A stretch of 64,000 nucleotides of DNA from Microbaculum sp051390635 (GTDB lineage: Bacteria; Pseudomonadota; Alphaproteobacteria; Rhizobiales; Tepidamorphaceae): assembly GCF_051390635.1 (NCBI RefSeq), contig NZ_JBPODT010000002.1, forward strand, positions 186,001 to 250,000, read 5' to 3'. Below the pieces are notes generated by a model. That model made no database searches, was not told the DNA's origin, and was given only the letters and a program-made list of their open reading frames with translations. Below, piece after piece: positions 1-8,531 of the stretch; the stretch's first letter is position 1, and every line of letters starts with the position of its first letter. A program made the translations under genes and the position numbers.

Positions 1-274
1 GTGGTGCGCGGATTTCATGAACCTGGTGGAGAAGAAGATCGGCCGTGAAGGCACGGGCTCCCGCTCCTCCAAGTCCTATCTGGCCTACGGCAAGCCGGTC
101 TCCAACCCGCAGCCGGGCGACATCGTCGTCCTGGCCCGGCGGGGTGGCGGCCATGTCGGCTACTTCATGGGCTGGAAGGACGGCAAGATCGAGCTGATTT
201 CCGGAAACCACGGCCGCAAGGTCGGCATCGGCACCTATCCGAAGTCGCGCGTGCTGGGGTACCGGCGGCCCTGA
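1..274 (+). CDS. TIGR02594-type CHAP/NlpC-P60-like peptidase, 5' end missing
   Basis: The reading frame is already open at base 2 and reads W-C-A-D-F-M-N-L, so the gene begins upstream of the window and the ATG at 17 is internal. The Cys in WCADF is the probable catalytic nucleophile and the His in GGGHVGYF, about 50 residues later, is the probable general base. The spacing and the P-x-x-GDIVVL segment match small TIGR02594/CHAP-like cell-wall amidases. It ends just before an intrinsic terminator and precedes an endolysin-holin pair, so a role in peptidoglycan cleavage is likely. The family call is from motif memory; the missing N-terminus limits certainty. Confidence 0.7.
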   Translation, partial: WCADFMNLVEKKIGREGTGSRSSKSYLAYGKPVSNPQPGDIVVLARRGGGHVGYFMGWKDGKIELISGNHGRKVGIGTYPKSRVLGYRRP

Positions 275-300
275 TCGCCCCACCCACTCGACCTAATCAG

Positions 301-330
301 AAAAGGCCGTCCTCCGGGGCGGCCTTTTTG
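301..330 (+). terminator. intrinsic terminator
   Basis: GGCCG and CGGCC arms enclose a short loop and are followed by TTTTT. It lies between the peptidase stop (274) and the endolysin start (350), so it ends transcription of the upstream gene. Confidence 0.75.
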
Positions 331-349
331 CTTTTGCAGGGAGACCGCG

Positions 350-991
350 ATGGCCCGGCACGGCTTCGAGGCGGCGCTGCCGCACGTGTTCCGCCACGAG
401 GGCGGCTATGCCGACCATCCGCGCGATCCCGGCGGCGCCACCAAGTACGGCATCACCGGCGCCACCCTGTCGGCCTGGCGCGGCGCGCGCGTCACCGCGA
501 CCGATGTGCGCCGCCTGACCCGGGCGGAGGCCGGCGCGATCTACAGGGCGCGCTACTGGGACGCGATCCTGGCCGACGACCTGCCGGCCGGCGTCGACTA
601 CTGCGTGTTCGACGCCGCGGTGAATTCCGGGCCGGGGCGGGCGGCGCGATGGCTTCAGGCCGCGCTGCGCGTGCCCCAGGACGGTATCGTCGGCCCGGTG
701 ACGCTTGCCGCGGCGGCGGCCACCGATGCCGCCCGGCTGATCGACGACATCTGCGACGTGCGTCTCGCCTTCCTGCGGTCGCTCGGCACCTTCGCGGTGT
801 TCGGCCGCGGCTGGGAGCGCCGCGTCGGCGAGGTGCGCCGCGCGGCCCGGGCGATGGCGCGCGACGGGGCGGCGGCGACCACGCCACCGGATCCTCGCGG
901 CGACGGCCGCGACAGCGCGCCGCCGGCCGGCGGCATCTGGTCCATGCTCGCCGTCCTGCTGCGGGCGATCCTCACGGGAGGCAAACGATGA
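350..991 (+). CDS. GH108-type N-acetylmuramidase (endolysin)
   Basis: 213 aa. The N-terminus carries the signature of glycoside hydrolase family 108: EGGYADHPRDPGGATKYGIT at about residues 17-36, whose first Glu is the catalytic acid of the family. A peptidoglycan-binding-like C-terminal half follows (DAAVNSGPGRAARWLQ, then a region resembling PG_binding_3). GH108 enzymes cleave the glycan of murein and serve as lysozymes of phages and gene-transfer agents. An AGGGAGA ribosome site precedes ATG 350. The stop overlaps the start of the downstream holin (ATGA), a translationally coupled lysis pair. The last ~40 residues are Pro/Gly-rich and then hydrophobic. Confidence 0.85.
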   Translation: MARHGFEAALPHVFRHEGGYADHPRDPGGATKYGITGATLSAWRGARVTATDVRRLTRAEAGAIYRARYWDAILADDLPAGVDYCVFDAAVNSGPGRAARWLQAALRVPQDGIVGPVTLAAAAATDAARLIDDICDVRLAFLRSLGTFAVFGRGWERRVGEVRRAARAMARDGAAATTPPDPRGDGRDSAPPAGGIWSMLAVLLRAILTGGKR

Positions 992-1392
992 TCGGCGCCC
1001 TTACCCCCTTCCTCGGCCCGGTCTTGGAGATCGTCAGGCGGGTGATCCCCGACCCGGCCGAGCGCGCCCGCATCGAGGCCGAGCTCAGGCAGGCGGCCTC
1101 CGACGCCGAGGCGCGCCTGGCCGAGGCGCAGGCCGAGATCATCACGACGGAAGCCCGGGGCGGCCCGCTGCAGCGCAACTGGCGGCCGCTCTTCATGATC
1201 GTCTGCATGGGCCTGCTCGTCTGGCACGCCGTCGCCGTGCCGATCCTCGCCGCGATCCTGCAGGTGCCGCTCGACGAGGTCGTCGGCCTCAAGGCCGTGC
1301 CCGACGGCCTGTGGACCCTGCTCGTCGTCGGCATGGGCGGCTATATCGGCGGGCGGTCGCTGGAAAAGGTGTTCACGGGCAGGGACAGGTGA
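988..1392 (+). CDS. 3TM holin of gene-transfer-agent type
   Basis: 134 aa, start ATG 988 overlapping the endolysin stop by four bases. An N-terminal amphipathic, charged helix (DPAERARIEAEL to AEAQAEI) leads into RNWRPLFM and two strongly hydrophobic segments (residues ~70-92 and ~110-125). This layout and the NWRP motif fit the family named 'holin of 3TMs, for gene-transfer release'. It would let the GH108 endolysin reach the periplasm. No other phage structural gene is visible in the window; any such genes would lie upstream. The larger reading frame opening at 328 in the same frame is only an upstream extension over the endolysin gene. Confidence 0.8.
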   Translation: MIGALTPFLGPVLEIVRRVIPDPAERARIEAELRQAASDAEARLAEAQAEIITTEARGGPLQRNWRPLFMIVCMGLLVWHAVAVPILAAILQVPLDEVVGLKAVPDGLWTLLVVGMGGYIGGRSLEKVFTGRDR

Positions 1393-1465
1393 GGGCGGTT
1401 GGCGCTCGTGCCGCTTTGCCGCTAGGTTCCCCGCCAAAGATGACCCCAGCCGGAGCTTTCCCGCC

Positions 1466-2149
1466 TTGTCCAACACCCTGACGATCACCGACGCGGCCCG
1501 TTCGCGCATGTCCTGCCGCGCCTTCCTCGATACGCCGGTGCCCGAAGACACCGTCCGCGCCATCCTCGACGCGGCGCGGTGGGCGCCGTCGGGCGGCAAC
1601 CTGCAGCCCTGGCACGTGCACGTCGTCACCGGCGACGCGCTGGAGGATCTGCTCGGCCGCATCACCCCGCGCTTCGATACCCTGCCGCTGGCCGAAGGCG
1701 CCGAATACCAGGTCTACCCGGTGCCCCTGAGCCCGCCCTATACCGGCCGGCGCTTCAAGTGCGGCGCCGATCTCTACGCCTCGCTCGACATCCCGCGCGA
1801 GGACCGGCCGGCGCGCTATCGACAATATGCCCGCAACTTCGTGCTGTTCGGCGCGCCCGTCGGCATCTTCGTCTCGATCGACCGCCAGATGGGCCCGCCG
1901 CAATGGGCCGATGTCGGCATGTTCTGCCAGACTGTCATGCTGCTCGCGCGCGAGCACGGCCTGCACACCTGCGCCCAGGAAGCCTGGACCTTCTGGCACA
2001 AGACGATGACCGATTTCCTCGAACTGCCCGACAACATGATGCTGTTCTGCGGCATCGCGCTCGGCCACGCCGACATGGACCATCCGGTCAACAACTGGCG
2101 CACCGAGCGCGCGGAGGTTGACGACTTCGCCGTTTTCCGGGGATTCTGA
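1466..2149 (+). CDS. nitroreductase family flavoprotein
   Basis: 227 aa. RSRMSCRAFLDTPVPEDTV followed by ARWAPSGGNLQPWHV is the FMN-binding signature of the nitroreductase superfamily. The C-terminal GIALGHAD also fits. These enzymes use FMN and NAD(P)H to reduce nitro, quinone or enone substrates; the substrate here is unknown. The start is the TTG at 1466: no ATG or GTG exists in frame, and a GGAG sits ten bases upstream. The ATG at 1440 is out of frame. It stands alone between the lysis cassette and the FeuNPQ-like genes. Confidence 0.85.
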   Translation: MSNTLTITDAARSRMSCRAFLDTPVPEDTVRAILDAARWAPSGGNLQPWHVHVVTGDALEDLLGRITPRFDTLPLAEGAEYQVYPVPLSPPYTGRRFKCGADLYASLDIPREDRPARYRQYARNFVLFGAPVGIFVSIDRQMGPPQWADVGMFCQTVMLLAREHGLHTCAQEAWTFWHKTMTDFLELPDNMMLFCGIALGHADMDHPVNNWRTERAEVDDFAVFRGF

Positions 2150-2215
2150 GCACCCGACACACCTGAACGACCCATTCATCCGACGTTCAGCCAGGCGACA
2201 CTACGGTTCCGGCCC

Positions 2216-2662
2216 ATGAACAGGAACGCGCTCATAGGCCTTGCCGCCGCTCTCTTTGTCGCGCTCGCCGGCATCGCCGCGGCGACGCCGGGCAATGCGC
2301 TTGCGTGCTCCGGCGGGCTCGGAGACAATTGCGCGGAAATCGGCGCCGGTGAGACCGGTGCGGGCCTTGGTGCCGAGTTCGGAATCGGGACGACCGGCCC
2401 GGCCGGTGTCGCTGGCATTCCGAGCCTCGCCACGCCTGCCGCGCCGACGCCCGCGCCGATGCCCGCGCCGATGCGGCTTGCCGGCGACGGCTGCGGCACC
2501 GCGGCGGCCCAGGCGGCGGCCGCGCAGGGCGGCCAGGTCATCGGCGCGCCGCGGGTCGTCCAGCGCGGCAACCGCACGCTGTGCGTGGTCACCGTGCTGA
2601 TCAAGGACCCGAGCGGGCGCAAGCCGCCGACGCGCAAGCAGATCACGGTTCCGGCCGACTGA
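2216..2662 (+). CDS. small exported protein upstream of a two-component pair (FeuN-like by position)
   Basis: 148 aa. A signal peptide (residues 1-29, LIGLAAALFVALAGIAAA core) precedes a low-complexity Gly/Pro/Ala region with an APTPAPMPAPM stretch and a C-terminal domain of about 60 residues (RVVQRGNRTLCVVTVLIKD). Four cysteines remain after cleavage, which could form two periplasmic disulfides. I do not recognise the family by sequence. The gene ends 45 bp before the response regulator and runs in the same direction. In Sinorhizobium a small periplasmic protein, FeuN, is encoded at this place and restrains the FeuQ kinase; an analogous role is an inference from position only. Confidence 0.6.
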   Translation: MNRNALIGLAAALFVALAGIAAATPGNALACSGGLGDNCAEIGAGETGAGLGAEFGIGTTGPAGVAGIPSLATPAAPTPAPMPAPMRLAGDGCGTAAAQAAAAQGGQVIGAPRVVQRGNRTLCVVTVLIKDPSGRKPPTRKQITVPAD

Positions 2663-2707
2663 CCGGGCCGGACAGTTTCGAGGCCGGACCTTAAGGGAAA
2701 CACCACG

Positions 2708-3379
2708 ATGCGCATTCTGGTCGTCGAGGACGACAAGGATCTGAACCGCCAGCTCGTCGCCGCGCTGGCCGACGCCGGCTATGCCGTCGACACCGCGTTC
2801 GACGGCGAGGAAGGCCATTTCCTCGGCGATACCGAGCCCTACGACGCCGTCGTGCTCGACATCGGCCTGCCGCAGATGGACGGCATCCGCGTGCTCGAGC
2901 AGTGGCGCGCCGACGGCCGCAAGATGCCGGTGCTGATCCTCACCGCGCGCGACCGCTGGTCCGACAAGGTCGCCGGCATCGACGCCGGCGCCGACGACTA
3001 TGTCGCCAAGCCCTTCCACATGGAGGAGGTGCTGGCGCGCATCCGCGCGCTGCTGCGCCGCGCCGCCGGCCACGCCTCCAGCGAGATCGAGTGCGGCCCG
3101 GTGCGCCTCGACACCCGCTCCTCGCGCGTCACCGTCGACGGCAACGCGGTCAAGCTGACCTCGCACGAGTTCCGGCTGCTGTCCTACCTGATGCACCATC
3201 AGGGCAGGGTGGTGTCGCGCACCGAGCTGGTCGAGCATCTCTACGATCAGGACTTCGACCGCGATTCCAACACGATCGAGGTCTTCGTCGGCCGCCTGCG
3301 CAGGAAGCTCGACACCGATATCATCGAGACGGTGCGGGGCCTGGGCTATTCCATAGCCGCGCCTGCGGCCGCCGATTGA
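2708..3379 (+). CDS. OmpR/PhoP-family response regulator, FeuP-like
   Basis: 223 aa. The receiver domain (1-115) has the acidic pocket E7-D8-D9, phospho-acceptor D51 (VVLDIGLPQMDG), Thr in ILTARD and Lys in YVAKPF. The C-terminal winged helix (~125-218) has the OmpR signature LTSHEFRLLSYLMHHQGRVVSR and ends VRGLGYSI. It is followed after 91 bp by its probable kinase. The sequence style is that of the alphaproteobacterial PhoP/FeuP group, whose FeuP member controls cyclic glucan export and osmoadaptation in Sinorhizobium. The exact regulon cannot be read from here. Confidence 0.9.
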   Translation: MRILVVEDDKDLNRQLVAALADAGYAVDTAFDGEEGHFLGDTEPYDAVVLDIGLPQMDGIRVLEQWRADGRKMPVLILTARDRWSDKVAGIDAGADDYVAKPFHMEEVLARIRALLRRAAGHASSEIECGPVRLDTRSSRVTVDGNAVKLTSHEFRLLSYLMHHQGRVVSRTELVEHLYDQDFDRDSNTIEVFVGRLRRKLDTDIIETVRGLGYSIAAPAAAD

Positions 3380-3470
3380 GCGCGCCGAACACCGCGGTTC
3401 CGGCCAAGGTGCTCTCCGCCAGAAACGCAGCGATCGACGTCGCGGCCCGGCGTACAGTCGGGATGTCGCG

Positions 3471-4850
3471 ATGAGCGCGTCGTCACGCCAGCCGGTATCC
3501 CTCGCGCTGCGGTTGTTCGTTCTGGCCGCGGTGTGGAGCCTGCTGGCGCTCGCCGCCGCCTATTTCGTGCTGGTCTCCTATTACCGGGCCGGACTGGAGC
3601 GCAATTTCGAGACCCTGCTCGACCTGCATCTGTTCAACGTTGTCGCCGCCATCCAGCAGGACGAGGATGGACGGATCTACGGCGAGCCGCAGCTCGGCGA
3701 TCCCCGGTTCGAGACCTTCCGTTCCGGCTGGTACTGGCAGGCGATCCGCCTGGGACGCAGCGATCAGGCGATCGCCTCGCCCTCGCTCGCCGGCGGACGG
3801 CTGGGGCTGAAGAACACCGAGGAAGCGCCCTTCGACGACGCGTTTCGCCGGGTGATGGACATCGAGGGGCCGAACGGCGAGACCCTGCGCGCCGTCGAGC
3901 AGCTTGTCCTCTTCGACCGCACGGGCGATCGGCTGGCCTTCGCCACGGCCGCCGATCTGGGCGAGCTCGACGCCGACATCGCCGCCTACCGGAACCTGCT
4001 GGTCGCGGTGTTCACCGTGCTCGGCGTCGGCATCGTCGTCATCACGGTCGCGCAGGTGCGGCTCGGCCTCAGGCCGCTGCGCCGGGTCGGCGCGGCGCTG
4101 TCCGGCATCCGCGAGGGCAGGGCGGAACGCCTGACCGGCGCCTATCCGCGCGAGATCGCGCCGCTGACCGCCGAGATCAACGCGCTGATCGAGTCGAACG
4201 CCAAGATCATCGAGCGCGCCCGCACCCAGGTCGGCAATCTCGCCCACGCGCTGAAGACGCCGCTTTCGGTGATCACCAACGAGGCGCGCAGCGAGAAGGG
4301 GCCGCTCGGCGACAAGGTGGTCGAGCAGGCCGGGCTGATGCGCCACCAGATCGACTACTATCTCGACCGCGCCCGCGTCGCCGCGTCCGCCGGCGTCGTC
4401 AGCGCGGTGACGGAGGTCGAGCCGGTGGCCGCGACCTTCGCCCGCGCCATGGGTCGCATCTACGCCGACCGCGACATCGACCTGACCGTCGATATCGAGG
4501 CGGGATCGCGCTTCCAGGGCGAGCGCCAGGACCTGGAGGAGCTGTTCGGCAACCTCGTCGACAACGCCTTCAAGTGGGCGGCGTCGCGGGTGCGGCTGAG
4601 CTGCCGGCAGGCCCCGGACGGCGACCGCAAGTTGCTCGAGATCGTCGTCGAGGACGACGGTCCGGGCCTGAGCGAGGCGGAATGCCGGGACGCGATGCGG
4701 CGCGGGCGGCGGTTCGACGAGACCCAGCCGGGCTCCGGCCTCGGCCTGTCGATCGTCCGCGACCTCGCCGAGCTCTACAACGGCAGCTTCGCGCTGTCGC
4801 GCTCGCCGCTGGGCGGGTTGCGCGCCATGCTGCGGCTGCCGGCGGCCTGA
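3471..4850 (+). CDS. membrane sensor histidine kinase, FeuQ/PhoQ-like
   Basis: 459 aa, ATG 3471. Transmembrane segments near residues 10-35 and 175-200 enclose a ~140-aa periplasmic sensor region. A HAMP-like stretch follows (RLGLRPLRRVGAAL). The H-box reads GNLAHALKTPLSVI with phospho-acceptor H259. The ATPase part has the N-box NLVDNAFKW, the DDGPGLS G1 box and GSGLGLSIVRDLAELYNG. The AHALKTPLSV form is that of the PhoQ/FeuQ kinase group. It surely pairs with the regulator at 2708. Confidence 0.9.
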   Translation: MSASSRQPVSLALRLFVLAAVWSLLALAAAYFVLVSYYRAGLERNFETLLDLHLFNVVAAIQQDEDGRIYGEPQLGDPRFETFRSGWYWQAIRLGRSDQAIASPSLAGGRLGLKNTEEAPFDDAFRRVMDIEGPNGETLRAVEQLVLFDRTGDRLAFATAADLGELDADIAAYRNLLVAVFTVLGVGIVVITVAQVRLGLRPLRRVGAALSGIREGRAERLTGAYPREIAPLTAEINALIESNAKIIERARTQVGNLAHALKTPLSVITNEARSEKGPLGDKVVEQAGLMRHQIDYYLDRARVAASAGVVSAVTEVEPVAATFARAMGRIYADRDIDLTVDIEAGSRFQGERQDLEELFGNLVDNAFKWAASRVRLSCRQAPDGDRKLLEIVVEDDGPGLSEAECRDAMRRGRRFDETQPGSGLGLSIVRDLAELYNGSFALSRSPLGGLRAMLRLPAA

Positions 4851-5009
4851 CCCCCGGTCGAAATCCCGCACCAAAACCCCCGCGAAAGTCATCGTTCCGC
4901 CCCAATTCGCCGCAAGGTCCGGCTTCCGACGTTCGCGGGGCGTCGCCTATTGCCCAAACGACCGGCGCGCAGGGCTGCACCGCTGGCAAATGATGAGGAA
5001 GAAACAGAA

Positions 5010-5477
5010 ATGCATCTGACGAAATTCGTCGCCATAGCGGCGCTCGGCCTGTCGGTCGCCGCCTGCAACGGCGATCGCGGCGGCGAGACGCTCGGCACGG
5101 TGGTCGGCGCGACCGCCGGCGGCATCATCGGCAACCAGTTCGGCTCCGGCGGCGGCCGGGCACTCGCCACGGTGGCGGGCGTCGCCGTCGGCGGCCTGAT
5201 TGGCAACCGCATCGGCGCCTCCGTCGACGAGGACGCGCGCCGCCGCGCCATGGAGGCCGAATACCAGGCGCTGCAGTACGGTCCGCCGAACACGCCGGTG
5301 GTCTGGCGCGAGCCCGACCAGGACGTCTATGGCGAGGTCGTCCCCGGCGCGCCCTATCAGCGCGGCGGCAGCGATTGCCGGGATTACACCCACACGATCT
5401 ACGTCAACGGGCAGCCGGAAGTCGGCCGCGGCACCGCCTGCCGCATGCCCGACGGCACCTGGCAGACCGTTTCCTGA
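5010..5477 (+). CDS. glycine-zipper 17 kDa-antigen-like lipoprotein
   Basis: 155 aa from ATG 5010, chosen because GAGGAAG lies just upstream and because the signal peptide then begins at residue 1; the in-frame ATG at 4950 would add 20 non-signal residues. The lipobox is VAAC with lipidated C19. A glycine-zipper segment (LGTVVGATAGGIIGNQFGSG, then a second GVAVGGLIGNRIGASVDE repeat) is typical of the Rickettsia 17 kDa surface antigen/OmpA-like 2TM family. The C-terminal ~60 residues hold a two-cysteine domain (SDCRDYTHTIYVNG, TACRMPDGTW) common in alphaproteobacterial outer-membrane lipoproteins. Confidence 0.85.
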   Translation: MHLTKFVAIAALGLSVAACNGDRGGETLGTVVGATAGGIIGNQFGSGGGRALATVAGVAVGGLIGNRIGASVDEDARRRAMEAEYQALQYGPPNTPVVWREPDQDVYGEVVPGAPYQRGGSDCRDYTHTIYVNGQPEVGRGTACRMPDGTWQTVS

Positions 5478-5501
5478 CCGTTTCCGGCAGCCGAAATCCG
5501 G

Positions 5502-5530
5502 AAAAGGGGAGGCATCGCCTCCCCTTTTTT
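5502..5530 (+). terminator. intrinsic terminator
   Basis: AAAGGGGAGGC and GCCTCCCCTTTTTT form a near-perfect stem with a three- to four-base loop, followed by T6. It lies 25 bp after the lipoprotein stop. Confidence 0.9.
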
Positions 5531-5635
5531 GCCCTTAGGGAAGGGGATTTCAGCTTTTTTTAAGCCGCGCCACCGACCATTCCGCGCCGAAGCGTTGCCC
5601 CAACCGACGCGTGCAGCCGCGAACGGACGTCAAGC

Positions 5636-7081
5636 ATGACCGCCGACCTCAAGGTCCTGGAGCAGGTGAAATCCTATCTCGCGACGTTGTCGCCGCGATT
5701 GCGCGCGAAGCTCGTCAGCGAGATCGAGGCACAGCGCCTGAAGGGCAGCGCGGACGTGGCCCAGGAGGTCGTTCTCGACCTGCTGCGCGGTGTGATGCGG
5801 GCCGAGTCGGCGCAGGCGAGGCAATCCGGCACACCGGAAAGGGCGTTCAGCGAGCCCCTGGAGCCGTTCCTGGTCGACGAAGCCGGCCCGCGGAAGCTCG
5901 AGGGGGTCATCGCCCGTCAATCGCTCGATGCGCTCTGGCGCTGGCTGCAGCGCGAGGACGCGATCGGCGGCGCCCTGCACAAGGCAACCGAGGACGCCAA
6001 CGCCGCCCTGCTTGCGGGCGACGACGAACGCGCCAACGGCATCATGGCGGGCCTGCGCGCCGATATCGTGCCGATCATCGAGGCGGCTCTGGCGGACGCG
6101 GCCGACGACCCGCGCCGCGAGATGAAGCTCGCCATGCAGCTCGACGGTCAGCGCGGCTTCGACGACCTGAAGGACATCATGACGGTGATGCGTCTCGAGG
6201 AGCGCATCAACAAGGTCGTCGCCAGGCTGCCGGCGACGATCGGCGATCTCGATGACGATCTGATCGCGAAGATCGTGCACCGGACCCGGGATGTGGACGG
6301 GGATCTGCTTTATCTGCTCGTCCCGGTCTATCGCCGCCTGGCGCATCCCGCCCATATCATCCGCATCCTTACCGAGTACGAGAACACCGACAAGGGCAGC
6401 CGGCTGGTCGAGAGCCGCTTCGCGCCCTGCGCCGAGATCGTGCTGACGGACGTGGAACTCGCCGCCGACCGGATCGCTATGCATATGGGCCGCCCCGGCG
6501 AGTTCGACCGGCTGCTGGAGGCCATCAAGCGGTTCTACACGCTCGCCAACGGTCTCGGCGTCGCGATTGAGCTCGACGACGCCACCGGATGGCTCCGGCG
6601 CCTCACCGACCAGCGCAAGCGCGCCTCGGAGATCCTGTCGGCCGAGGTCCAGACCATTCCAGGCTCGGTGCGCCGCGCGATGCGGCCGCGCCGCCGCGAC
6701 GGCGAGCGTGGTGCCGCCTCCGACGACGACGTCCAGGACGCCGAGCACGCGGTGCGGCTCATGGTCGCGCTCAAGCCCTATCGCGGCGAGCTCGCCGTTA
6801 ACGAGCTGCTCGGAACCGTGGTCGGCCAGGTCGAGACATTCATCGAGGCGGCGAATGCCGCGATCCTCCACGACATCCGCAAGTCGAGCGGCGCCGCGCT
6901 GGAGGCCGCGCGCCGCGATCTCGAGGTCGCCGTGCGCATCAATGCCGTGGTCCTCGGCGAGACCTACGCCTCGCTGCTCAAGCGCTCCGGCGACGCCGCC
7001 GGCCCCGTGCCCAGCCGTTTCGATCTGTACGAAGACGACGAAGACGGTGGAGAGGCCGACGCCGCCTCGGCCGCTGCCTGA
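5636..7081 (+). CDS. uncharacterised 481-aa alpha-helical protein
   Basis: I do not recognise this protein. It is predicted soluble, has no signal peptide or membrane segment, and is rich in Ala, Glu, Arg and Leu, as expected for an all-helical or helical-repeat protein. The region near residues 350-365 is very basic (RRAMRPRRRDGER) and the C-terminus is acidic (DLYEDDEDGGEAD). Codon usage matches its neighbours, so it is a real resident gene. It follows a terminator and is 222 bp upstream of ccmI, so it is probably its own transcription unit. Nothing in the context gives a function. Confidence 0.8.
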   Translation: MTADLKVLEQVKSYLATLSPRLRAKLVSEIEAQRLKGSADVAQEVVLDLLRGVMRAESAQARQSGTPERAFSEPLEPFLVDEAGPRKLEGVIARQSLDALWRWLQREDAIGGALHKATEDANAALLAGDDERANGIMAGLRADIVPIIEAALADAADDPRREMKLAMQLDGQRGFDDLKDIMTVMRLEERINKVVARLPATIGDLDDDLIAKIVHRTRDVDGDLLYLLVPVYRRLAHPAHIIRILTEYENTDKGSRLVESRFAPCAEIVLTDVELAADRIAMHMGRPGEFDRLLEAIKRFYTLANGLGVAIELDDATGWLRRLTDQRKRASEILSAEVQTIPGSVRRAMRPRRRDGERGAASDDDVQDAEHAVRLMVALKPYRGELAVNELLGTVVGQVETFIEAANAAILHDIRKSSGAALEAARRDLEVAVRINAVVLGETYASLLKRSGDAAGPVPSRFDLYEDDEDGGEADAASAAA

Positions 7082-7303
7082 CCCCGCCCACGCCCTGAAC
7101 CGCCGCGCCTGATCTGCGGCATCCCGGCCCGGCGCGGACCCGCTCCCGACCCGCTCCATCCTGTCTCCACATTCCCCTGCGACAGCTGCCCCCACGCGAT
7201 TGTTACGTCGGTGCGACGGTTTTGCGGTTTCGCAAACCAGCGACGACGCGCTATCTAGGCATCGTCGGGCGGAGACCCTTCCGCCCCCGGACGGAGTGCG
7301 CCT

Positions 7304-8458
7304 ATGGTCCTTTGGGTGGTATTCGCGGTTATGACCGGCGTCGCCATACTGGCGGTGCTGGCACCGTTGACGCGAGGCCGCTCACCCGCGCGGAGCGGGC
7401 AGGACTCCGATCTGGCCGTCTACAAGGACCAGTTGCGGGAGATCGATGCCGATCTTGCGCGCGGCGTGATCGATGCCTCCGAGGCCGGGGCCGCACGCGC
7501 CGAGGTCGGCCGCCGGCTTCTGGCCGCAGACCGGGCCGCCCAGGAGGCGCGGGTCAGCGCCGCTCCGGTATCGCGGGCGGTCGTCACGGCCGTCATCGTG
7601 CTGGTGCCGGCCATCAGCCTCGGCACCTATCTCGTGCTCGGCTCCCCCAATCTCCCCGGCCAGCCGCTGTCGGCACGCATGGAGCGTCCGCCGCAGGAGC
7701 AGGACGTCGAGATCCTGATAGCGAAGGTGGAGGACCACCTGGCTGACGAACCCGAGGATGGGCGCGGCTGGGAAGTGCTGGCGCCGGTCTATATGCGGCT
7801 CGGCCGGTTCGATGATTCCGTCAACGCCTATGCCAACGCCCTGCGGCTGCTCGGCTCGACCGCAGAGCGCGAGGCCGACTTCGGCGAGGCGCTGGTGACC
7901 GCCCGCGACGGCGTCGTCAGCGAAGAGGCGCGCGCGGCGTTCGCCCGGGCGCTCGCGCACGATCCGAAGATGCCGAGGGCGCGGTACTTCGTCGCGATCG
8001 CTGCCGAACAGGATGGCGACACGGACATGGCGAAACGGCTCTGGCGCGCGCTTCTGCTGGATTCCCCGTCCGGTGCGCCGTGGCGCGCGACGGTGGAACA
8101 GCGGCTGGCGGCGCTGGACGGCCCCGCGATGCCTGGCCCGAGCGCCCTTGACCCGAACGCCCTTGGGTCGAACTCCCCCGGGCCGAGCAGCGAGGACATC
8201 GCCGCCGCCCAGGACATGTCGGCCGAGGACCGCGGCCAGATGATCGCCGGCATGGTCGAGCGGCTGGCCGGCCGGCTCGCCGAGGACGGCAAGGATCTCG
8301 ATGGTTGGTTGAGGCTCGCTCGCGCCTATGTTGTGCTGGGGGAGCCCGACAAGGCCCGCGACGCCCTGACCTCGGCGCGGGATAACTTCCCGGACGACGC
8401 GGCGGCGGCCGGCAGGATCGACGACGCGGCCCGGTCGCTCGGGCTTGAGAGTTCGTGA
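7304..8458 (+). CDS. ccmI: cytochrome c maturation protein CcmI (CycH)
   Basis: 384 aa. The N-terminal membrane segment (VVFAVMTGVAILAVLAPL), a short cytoplasmic loop with YKDQLREIDADLARGVI, a second membrane segment (~85-107) and a periplasmic TPR-rich C-terminal part are the standard CcmI plan. CcmI binds the C-terminus of apocytochrome c and brings it to the CcmF/H haem ligation complex. ACGGAG precedes ATG 7304. A Pro/Asn/Ser linker (~275-295) between TPR blocks contains imperfect repeated units. It heads a ccmI-ccmE-ccmF-ccmH operon. Confidence 0.92.
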   Translation: MVLWVVFAVMTGVAILAVLAPLTRGRSPARSGQDSDLAVYKDQLREIDADLARGVIDASEAGAARAEVGRRLLAADRAAQEARVSAAPVSRAVVTAVIVLVPAISLGTYLVLGSPNLPGQPLSARMERPPQEQDVEILIAKVEDHLADEPEDGRGWEVLAPVYMRLGRFDDSVNAYANALRLLGSTAEREADFGEALVTARDGVVSEEARAAFARALAHDPKMPRARYFVAIAAEQDGDTDMAKRLWRALLLDSPSGAPWRATVEQRLAALDGPAMPGPSALDPNALGSNSPGPSSEDIAAAQDMSAEDRGQMIAGMVERLAGRLAEDGKDLDGWLRLARAYVVLGEPDKARDALTSARDNFPDDAAAAGRIDDAARSLGLESS

Positions 8459-8463
8459 GCGCC

Positions 8464-8492
8464 GGCATGGTATCGGGCAGGCATGGTATCGG
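8464..8492. repeat. 13-bp direct repeat after ccmI
   Basis: GGCATGGTATCGG occurs at 8464-8476 and again at 8480-8492, starting 6 bp after the ccmI stop and upstream of ccmE. It is one of several short tandem duplications next to stop codons in this window. Confidence 0.85.
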
Positions 8493-8531
8493 AATGGAAT
8501 TCGTTGGGCGGATAGAGAGGTTGGATCGCGA

